A stretch of DNA of 64,000 nucleotides, from positions 1 to 64,000 of the forward strand of contig JAVJVZ010000077.1 in the NCBI GenBank assembly GCA_040220855.1. The letters run 5' to 3'. Shown in pieces: positions 58,574 to 64,000 of the stretch (positions are counted from its first letter, which is position 1; every line of letters starts with the position of its first letter). The position numbers and the translations under genes were made by a program. Source of the DNA: JACKNG01 sp040220855. GTDB lineage: Bacteria; Pseudomonadota; Gammaproteobacteria; Ga0077536. The notes beneath the pieces were generated by a model. It did no database searches. It was not told the DNA's origin and worked only from the letters and a program-made list of their open reading frames with translations.

Positions 58574-61291
58574 ATGAGCAAGACGCCCGTCGCCGCCGAC
58601 GCCCACGCCATGGAAGCCCAGCTCCATGCCGCGCTCGACGCCGCAGCCGAACGCCTGCCGCACTTCTTTCCGCTCGATGCATTCGTCGCGAGCAACCCGT
58701 TGCAGGGCTTCGAGCACCTGTCGTTCGACGAAGCCGTCGCGCAGGCACACATGCTCTGCGGCGGTCGCGGCCAGCTGCCGCTGGAACACTACCGTGAGCG
58801 CGTCGCCCGCGGACGACTCGAACCGGACCGGCTGCGGGCCGCCGTCGTCGCCGCGCTGCCTGCCCACGTCGCATCGCTCGCCGGGCACGATCTCCCGTTC
58901 ACCGATTACCTGCTCGCGCGCATCGTCGATGGCGCGGTGGCGCCACCCGATGCACTGCTGGCTGCCGCCAATGCGGCGGCCACGCGGGCGGGCCTCGGCA
59001 CGAACGATGGCGCAGCAGGCTGGCCAGCCGAGCACACCACGCTGCTGGCCTGGCTCGACACCCGGCTCGCGGCCGGCCTCGTCGAGCGGCGCGACGCGCT
59101 GGTGTGCGCTTTCCTGCGCGCTTGCCTGCTCGCCGACGACGACACCGCACTACCTCCTCCCGGTGCGACGACCGGTCTCTACACCGCGTTTCGCCGGCAC
59201 CTGTTGCGCGACCCACTGCTCGACGGTGTCGCCGCCGGTGTCGATATTCCCCGTGTAGCCCTCCTGCCCGACGCCCCGGAAGCGGCCGTCCTCGGCGCTC
59301 TCGCTGCGCTCGGACTCGACCCCGACCGGCGCGCCGGTTACCTGTGTCAGCAGCTCTTCTCACTCAAGGGCTGGGCCGCTTTCGTTGCCTGGCACGCACA
59401 CGGCGCGCGCGCTCAGGCGCGGCCGGCGCGCCTGCTCGACCTGCTCGCAGTGCTGCTGGTCACCGAGCGCCTGCTGTGGCTCGACCTCGCGCTCGCGCAC
59501 GGGCTGCCGAGCGACCTGCACGGCCTCGTCGCGCACCTCCCCCACGTCACGGCGCCGGCAGAGTCGGCGGCGGCAACGGCACTCGCTGCGTTCGCCGCCT
59601 GGCACGACCTGCCTCCCACCGTGCTGGACGAAGCCAGCGCCGACGAAGTGACGACACTCACCGACACGTTGATGCGCTGTAACGAAGACTGGCTCGCACT
59701 GCGCTGCCTGGAGGCCGAGGAGCTCGCCTACCGCGACGACCTCCTGACGCAACTTGCTGCGCCGGCGCCGGCAACCGCGGCATGTCCGGCTGGCCGGCCG
59801 CGTGCGCAGATGGCGTTCTGTATCGACGTTCGCTCCGAGCCGCTGCGGCGCGCCCTCGAGGCACAGGGGGCCTACGATACTTACGGTTATGCCGGATTCT
59901 TCGGCATCGCACTCAGCTACGCGCGCCTCGATGGCAGCACCAGTGCGCAATGCCCGGTGCTGCTCGAGCCTGCTTACCACGTGCACGAGCAAGCGGCACC
60001 GCGACTGCCGGCGCAGACGCGCCGGCAGCACGTGGCCGGTGCACGCTTCGCCGGCCTGCTGCCCGCCATCAAACGCGCACTGAAACGCCATCCGCTGGCA
60101 AGCTTCGGCGTGGTCGACGGCTTCGGGTTGCTGTCGGTGTGGCCACTGCTGCGCGACGCGATCCGTCCCGCTGCGCCGCCGCCGCGCGCTGCAGCGACGC
60201 TCGGGCCGTGGCTGGAGCCGGATGTGGCTGGCGACGCCGTGGCGGCAACACCCGGACTGCCCGGCGACGACGAGCAGTTCGCCATCGCGCGCGCGTTCTT
60301 CGAAACGACCGGCCTTGCCGCGCCGTTCGCGCGCCTGCTGGTGCTGTGCGGACATGCCGCCTCCACGACCAACAACGCGTATGCCGGCGCACTCGACTGC
60401 GGCGCCTGCGGCGGCCACGAGGGCGCCACCAATGCCCGGCTGCTCGCGCAGATCCTCGAGCGCAAGGAGATTCGCGAACGTCTCGCCGCGCACGGCATCG
60501 CACTGCCGGTCGATACGCACGCGCTGGCGGCACTGCACGACACCACCACCGACCGGGTGACGCTGTTCGATGACGACCTGCCCGCCAGTCACACCGCCGA
60601 TGCCCGTGCGCTCGCGCGCGCACTGGAAGCCGCGGCACGCGACAACCGGGTGTTGCGCGCGCTGCGTCTCGGCACCACCGCGGCGGACCTCCAGAGGCGT
60701 GCCGCCGACGCCGCCGAGACGCGCCCGGAGTGGGGCCTCGCCGGCAACGCCGCGTTCATCTGCGCGCCGCGCGCGACCACGCGTGGGCACGACCTCGGTG
60801 GCCGCACCTTCCTGCATTCCTACGACTGGACGCGTGACGGCGACGGCGCCGTGCTCACGGCCATCATGAGTGCGCCGCTGGTCGTCGCGCAATGGATCAA
60901 TGCGCAGTACTACTTCTCCAGCGTCGACAACGCGACGTGGGGGAGCGGCAGCAAGGTCACGCAGAACATCGTCGGCGGCCTGGCGGTAATGCAGGGCGAA
61001 TCGGGCGACCTGCGGCTCGGTCTGCCGGCGCAGTCGGTGCAGGCCGACGACGGCCGGCTCTATCACGAACCGTTGCGATTGCTCGCCGTCATCGAAGCGC
61101 CAGCGACACGCATCAGCGCCGTGCTGGCCAGCAACGAGACCCTGCGCGCGCTGTTCGACAACTGCTGGCTGCGCCTCGTCGCGCTCGACCGCGAAGCGGG
61201 CGCCTGGTGCGCCTACCAGCCGGGCGGCGCCTGGCAACGCCTCACCCTGCCCATTCCTGCAACGTCTGCCCAACTGGAGGGAGCAGCATGA
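58574..61291 (+). CDS. dabA: DabA (DUF2309), zinc carbonic-anhydrase-like subunit of inorganic carbon transporter
   Basis: DabA is a large cytoplasmic protein with a beta-carbonic-anhydrase-like zinc site, thought to convert CO2 to bicarbonate vectorially when coupled to DabB. The 905-residue product has Cys416 and Asp418 in AFCIDVRSEPLRR, and His594 and Cys609 in LCGHAASTTNNAYAGALDCG. Both spacings (2 and 15) are the same as in the characterised Halothiobacillus protein. The start at 58574 follows AGAGGAGA. DabAB supports autotrophy or anaplerotic CO2 fixation; no Rubisco genes are in this window. It overlaps the Usp gene. Confidence 0.93.
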   Translation: MSKTPVAADAHAMEAQLHAALDAAAERLPHFFPLDAFVASNPLQGFEHLSFDEAVAQAHMLCGGRGQLPLEHYRERVARGRLEPDRLRAAVVAALPAHVASLAGHDLPFTDYLLARIVDGAVAPPDALLAAANAAATRAGLGTNDGAAGWPAEHTTLLAWLDTRLAAGLVERRDALVCAFLRACLLADDDTALPPPGATTGLYTAFRRHLLRDPLLDGVAAGVDIPRVALLPDAPEAAVLGALAALGLDPDRRAGYLCQQLFSLKGWAAFVAWHAHGARAQARPARLLDLLAVLLVTERLLWLDLALAHGLPSDLHGLVAHLPHVTAPAESAAATALAAFAAWHDLPPTVLDEASADEVTTLTDTLMRCNEDWLALRCLEAEELAYRDDLLTQLAAPAPATAACPAGRPRAQMAFCIDVRSEPLRRALEAQGAYDTYGYAGFFGIALSYARLDGSTSAQCPVLLEPAYHVHEQAAPRLPAQTRRQHVAGARFAGLLPAIKRALKRHPLASFGVVDGFGLLSVWPLLRDAIRPAAPPPRAAATLGPWLEPDVAGDAVAATPGLPGDDEQFAIARAFFETTGLAAPFARLLVLCGHAASTTNNAYAGALDCGACGGHEGATNARLLAQILERKEIRERLAAHGIALPVDTHALAALHDTTTDRVTLFDDDLPASHTADARALARALEAAARDNRVLRALRLGTTAADLQRRAADAAETRPEWGLAGNAAFICAPRATTRGHDLGGRTFLHSYDWTRDGDGAVLTAIMSAPLVVAQWINAQYYFSSVDNATWGSGSKVTQNIVGGLAVMQGESGDLRLGLPAQSVQADDGRLYHEPLRLLAVIEAPATRISAVLASNETLRALFDNCWLRLVALDREAGAWCAYQPGGAWQRLTLPIPATSAQLEGAA

Positions 61292-62328
61292 ACGACGACA
61301 TCCATTCCCTTGCCGCACCGATCGGCTATCGCAAGGTGCTGGTGCTGGTCGATACCCGCCTCGTCGCCAGCGCCGAAGGCGCCTGGCATTGCCTCGACCG
61401 CATCGGGCGCCTGGCAGTCGAACAGGGCGCCGAACTGACCCTGTGCGACGTCGTCGAGTCGCCACCTGCGGAGCTCGCCGTGGACCCCGTGGCACAGACC
61501 CTGACCGGTCTGCGGCGCGAACTCGCGCGCGAGCGACTCGAGGCCATCGCGGCACCCTTGCGCGCGCTGGTACCGCTGTCGGTCGAACTCTGCGAGGGCA
61601 GCACCTTCCTCGCCATCACGCGCCTGGTGCTCGAACGCCGCTACGATCTCGTGGTGCACGTGACCAACTCGGCCGCGCGCGGCGGCCTCGCGCCGACCGA
61701 CATGCATCTCGCACGCAAGTGCCCCTGCGCGCTGTGGGTCATGGATACCAGTGGCCCGGCGCGCTACGGCAACGTATTGGTCGCAGTCGACCGCGAACTC
61801 TACACCGAACCCGGCACGGTCTCGCGCTTCAGCCTGCAACTCGCACTGACGGCATTGCTGTTCGCGCGCCTCGACGCCGCGCAGGTGCACCTGGTGCACG
61901 CGTGGCAGCCGTATGCGGCCGACCTCCTCGCGCATCCACGCGCCGCCCTCGGCCACTCGCCGGTGGAACGCTACATCGCCAGTCAGCGCACGCTGCACTC
62001 GCGCTGGCTGGCCACGCTCGAGGCGAACGTAGCGGGCATGCACCAGGGAATGACGCTGCATGCACAGCTGGTCGAAGGCGAAGCGTCCTCGGTGGTCGCT
62101 GCGGCTGCCGAGCGCCACCGCGCCGACCTGCTCGTGATGGGAACGCTGGCCAGTGGCGCAGCGCCCGGACAATTCATCGGACATACCGCCGAGCGCATAC
62201 TCGGGCGCGTCGCCATTCCGGTTCTCACGCTGAAGCCGCCGGGCTTCCTCTCGCCGGTGCGCGCGGTGCCAGACGATCTCGCCGTCACGCGGATCGGCGC
62301 GGCCCAATCGCAGGGGGTGCTGTCATGA
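61288..62328 (+). CDS. Tandem universal stress protein
   Basis: The 346-residue product has two UspA domains: about 14-150 (YRKVLVLVDTRLVASAEGAW) and about 155-330 (YGNVLVAVDRELYTEPGTVS). The second ends with ADLLVMGTLASGAAPGQFIG-HTAERILGRVAIPVLTL, the G-2x-G-9x-G(S/T) type nucleotide-binding segment. The layout resembles E. coli UspE. It overlaps dabA (ATGA) and the next gene (ATGA), so it is co-translated with the carbon transporter. A direct role in carbon uptake is not known. Confidence 0.9.
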   Translation: MNDDIHSLAAPIGYRKVLVLVDTRLVASAEGAWHCLDRIGRLAVEQGAELTLCDVVESPPAELAVDPVAQTLTGLRRELARERLEAIAAPLRALVPLSVELCEGSTFLAITRLVLERRYDLVVHVTNSAARGGLAPTDMHLARKCPCALWVMDTSGPARYGNVLVAVDRELYTEPGTVSRFSLQLALTALLFARLDAAQVHLVHAWQPYAADLLAHPRAALGHSPVERYIASQRTLHSRWLATLEANVAGMHQGMTLHAQLVEGEASSVVAAAAERHRADLLVMGTLASGAAPGQFIGHTAERILGRVAIPVLTLKPPGFLSPVRAVPDDLAVTRIGAAQSQGVLS

Positions 62329-62795
62329 ACGCGCCGCAACTGCATCTCGTCGCCGACGCACCCGTGCCGGCGCCGTCGACGGCAACGGAAGGGCGCCGGA
62401 CCGCCTTCGGCGCGCGTGTCTCCGGCGCGCTCGGCGCACTGCGCAGCGCGGCGCGCGCCGGCATGGCGCGCTCGGTGTGCGCCTGCGAGGCATTGTGCGA
62501 ACAGATCGAGGCGACCTGCGCCGACGACCCCGCAACGGCCTGCATCCTGCTCGAATGCGTCGCCCGTGAGCCGGCTGCACAGGTGCTGCGCCCTCGCCTG
62601 TTCGCAATCGCGAGCCGGCTGGCAAACGCGGACAATCCGTTCATCGTCTACCGCGCGTGTGCGCAGGCGCTGGCGCTCGGGCGCCATGACCTGCGGCTCG
62701 ACAACCACGCCGGGGTCCTGGTCGGCACCATCCGGGCGCAGGCGCGCCCCGTGCTCGCGCGCCGCCTCGGACGCCTCGTAGAACAGGGACGCTGA
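62325..62795 (+). CDS. Hypothetical protein at the end of the dab operon
   Basis: I do not recognise this 156-residue protein. The first 30 residues look unstructured. A region with four cysteines follows (about 52-76: SVCACEALCEQIEATCADDP, then CILLECVAREPAAQVLRPRL), mostly helical, and the C-terminus is basic (RAQARPVLARRLGRLVEQGR). It has no signal peptide. Its start overlaps the Usp stop, so it belongs to the same operon as dabBA. The cysteines could bind a metal or be accidental. Confidence 0.65.
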   Translation: MNAPQLHLVADAPVPAPSTATEGRRTAFGARVSGALGALRSAARAGMARSVCACEALCEQIEATCADDPATACILLECVAREPAAQVLRPRLFAIASRLANADNPFIVYRACAQALALGRHDLRLDNHAGVLVGTIRAQARPVLARRLGRLVEQGR

Positions 62796-62938
62796 GATTG
62801 ACTGTCCGCGCAGGCGCGCGACCACGCTTCGGCGGAACCGTCGAATCAATGCGCGAATGCCTGCGCGAACAGCCTGCCCGCCGGTGCTAGCCTGGAATCG
62901 TCACCGAGGAAGACCAACGTCGTCACGAGGGAAACGTC

Positions 62939-63256
62939 ATGTTCGAAGCCATCCTGATGCTGATGCTGTTCGAGCCGAACGCGCAGGCAGACGTACTGCG
63001 CGAGGCACCGCTGCCACCGACGCTGGCGATACCGGCGCCGCGCGGCCACTCACAACGGGCGACCGCGCCCGGCACGGCGCCGCATGTCATCACCGCACCA
63101 ACGCAGGCGGGTGAGGCCAAGCTGGCGCAGGCCGACCGCGACCGCGCTTTCATGCCGGCACCGGCACGTCGCTGGAGCTGGCTGTTCGAGCATGGCTCGC
63201 GTCACCAGGGCACACTCGCACCGCGCTTCGAACTCGACACGCGTCACGTGTTCTGA
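62939..63256 (+). CDS. Small hypothetical protein, possibly exported
   Basis: The 105-residue product begins MFEAILMLMLFEPNAQADVL, a short hydrophobic stretch ending in AQA that could be a weak signal peptide, followed by a proline-rich segment and a C-terminal APARRWSWLFEHGSRHQGTL. CGAGGGA lies seven bases before the ATG. The 143 bases upstream of it hold no other gene. A strong hairpin follows at 63276-63297. It matches no family I know, and its reality rests on the ribosome site and terminator. Confidence 0.5.
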   Translation: MFEAILMLMLFEPNAQADVLREAPLPPTLAIPAPRGHSQRATAPGTAPHVITAPTQAGEAKLAQADRDRAFMPAPARRWSWLFEHGSRHQGTLAPRFELDTRHVF

Positions 63257-63275
63257 ACGAACGCCCTCTGCGCGC

Positions 63276-63297
63276 AGCCGCGCGGCCCCGCGCGGCT
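63276..63297. terminator. Strong GC hairpin between convergent genes
   Basis: AGCCGCGCGG (63276-63285) and its exact complement CCGCGCGGCT (63288-63297) would form a long stem, 19 bases after the small hypothetical gene and touching the end of the convergent MarR gene. It probably serves both directions. Confidence 0.5.
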
Positions 63298-63860
63298 CAC
63301 CGATCCCCCTCCTTAGGTCCCGGCTCGTCCGGGCCTTTTTTCTCTGGCCCGCGCTCTTCCATCGCGTCGCCGCCGTCATCGAGCGCAGCGACGAACTCGG
63401 CCAGCAGGGCGTAGAGCAGCTCGAGGCGCGCCGTGCCGAAGCGCTGCGCGATGACGCGATAGTTGCGCTCGGAGTCCGGCGCCACGGCAGCGAACAAGGC
63501 GCGACCGCGCGCGGTCAGGGTAAACAAGGCACGGCGCTGGTCGCCTGGGGGCGTGCGCCGCGCGACCAGGCGCAGCGTGACCAGGTGCTGCAGGATGCGT
63601 GACAGGCTCGGCGCGAGCAGCAGGCTGCGCCGCGCAATCTCCGACGCGTCGCTGGCCGGCCACGAGGCGAGCACACGCAGCACCCGCCATTGCTGCTCGG
63701 TAAGACCATGTTCGCGCAGCATCGGGCGGAAGCGCGCCATGGCGGCTTCGCGCGCCTTCAACAGTTGCATCGGCAGTGACTGCTCGAAATCGCGCAGGGT
63801 GGTGTCCGCTCCTGGCGCGCGGCGGTCACCTGTGCTCGGCTCACTGCCACGCGCCGCCAT
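63297..63860 (-). CDS. HpaR-like MarR family regulator (second copy)
   Basis: The 187-residue product has the HpaR-type core FEQSLPMQLLKAREAAMARF, then EHGLTEQQWRVLRVLASWPA, with the helix-turn-helix ASEIARRSLLLAPSLSRILQ and the wing PPGDQRRALFTLTARG. A polar 23-residue N-terminus and a charged C-terminal tail (ERGPEKKGPDEPGPKEGDR) extend it beyond the usual 140-150 residues. It starts three bases after the stop of a fumarylacetoacetate-hydrolase family gene, consistent with control of a homoprotocatechuate pathway continuing to the right. Confidence 0.85.
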   Translation of the reverse strand: MAARGSEPSTGDRRAPGADTTLRDFEQSLPMQLLKAREAAMARFRPMLREHGLTEQQWRVLRVLASWPASDASEIARRSLLLAPSLSRILQHLVTLRLVARRTPPGDQRRALFTLTARGRALFAAVAPDSERNYRVIAQRFGTARLELLYALLAEFVAALDDGGDAMEERGPEKKGPDEPGPKEGDR

Positions 63861-63863
63861 CGC

Positions 63864-64000
63864 TCAAGGCACCTCGTCCTCGACCTCGTTGACGAGCACG
63901 CCGACGCCGGGCACCTCCACTTCGACGACGTCGCCGGCATGCAGGTAGCGCGGCGGGTCGAAACGTGCGCCGGCCCCGTTCGGCGTACCGGTCGCGATGA
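63864..64000 (-). CDS. Fumarylacetoacetate hydrolase family protein, C-terminal fragment
   Basis: Only the last 45 codons are inside the window. They read IATGTPNGAGARFDPPRYLH then AGDVVEVEVPGVGVLVNEVE, the hallmark C-terminus of the FAH superfamily (TGTPxGxG followed by a DVVEVEVxGxGxLxN block). Next to an HpaR-like regulator, the likely enzyme is HpaG, a decarboxylase/isomerase of homoprotocatechuate degradation. Other FAH hydrolases share the same ending, so the exact substrate is open. The N-terminus lies beyond the right edge. Confidence 0.85.
   Translation of the reverse strand, partial: IATGTPNGAGARFDPPRYLHAGDVVEVEVPGVGVLVNEVEDEVP

Noticed and set aside
63336..63341. T-run near the right edge as a terminator
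   Set aside because: It lies inside the C-terminal coding region of the MarR gene (Glu-Lys-Lys codons on the minus strand).
1..64000. tRNA, rRNA, CRISPR array, insertion sequence or prophage
   Set aside because: I scanned by eye for tRNA-like acceptor ends, regular repeat-spacer arrays and transposase or integrase motifs and found none. Almost all of the sequence is accounted for by ordinary genes.

Overview
The window is gene-dense, roughly 70 percent G+C DNA from a phototrophic proteobacterium, most likely a gammaproteobacterium. The evidence is a bacteriochlorophyll and reaction-centre photosynthesis gene cluster, a YhcB/ZapG cell-envelope protein, a DUF1302 outer-membrane protein, a DUF4212/ActP-like symporter pair and TonB/ExbB genes. 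The only Mg-protoporphyrin cyclase visible is the O2-dependent AcsF, which fits an aerobic or facultatively aerobic lifestyle. No rRNA, tRNA, insertion sequence, prophage or CRISPR array was seen.

Region 1 (1-22055) is the photosynthesis cluster. Fourteen minus-strand genes form one tightly packed run, bchF-N-B-H-L-M-lhaA-puhA-B-C-acsF-puhE-bchI-bchD, mostly joined by ATGA-type start/stop overlaps. Divergently, a cobalamin-binding AerR/PpaA-type regulator and the PpsR/CrtJ repressor are followed by bchG, a PucC-family transporter, bchP and a small membrane protein. Two textbook TGT-N12-ACA PpsR boxes lie directly before bchG. Palindromic TTGACA/TGTCAA elements fill the bchF-aerR divergent promoter. 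pufLM, crt and bchCXYZ genes are not in the window. The first 257 bases form a fold-back inverted repeat inside bchD that looks like an assembly or amplification artefact.

Region 2 (22228-31852) holds general physiology genes: ZapG, an alpha/beta hydrolase, a DUF4212 plus sodium:solute symporter pair, an Rrf2 regulator with an apparently leaderless promoter, a type II NADH dehydrogenase-like flavoprotein, a DUF1302 outer-membrane protein divergent from a TetR regulator, and a DUF3429 membrane protein.

Region 3 (32167-41009) is a complete chemosensory operon: MCP, cheY, a STAS protein, cheA, MCP, cheW, cheR, cheD, cheB. CheA carries two 24-residue repeats resembling the MshEN cyclic-di-GMP motif.

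Region 4 (41147-49815) is mixed. It holds two tandem paralogous 76-residue exported proteins, a CarS-like/EEP/CDP-alcohol transferase lipid cluster, a small coiled-coil protein, an aminotransferase-carbamate kinase pair convergent with a COG2403-type GTPase, a luciferase-like flavoprotein, and a thioredoxin-type arsenate reductase.

Region 5 (49965-64000) has an HpaR-like MarR regulator with an HpaB-like flavin monooxygenase. Next comes a TonB-type energy system whose ExbB carries DUF2341 and LamG-like periplasmic domains. Two LysR genes follow, then a DabB-DabA inorganic-carbon transporter operon with a double universal stress protein and an unknown protein. At the right edge are a second HpaR-like regulator and the C-terminal end of a fumarylacetoacetate-hydrolase family enzyme, so aromatic catabolism probably continues beyond the window.
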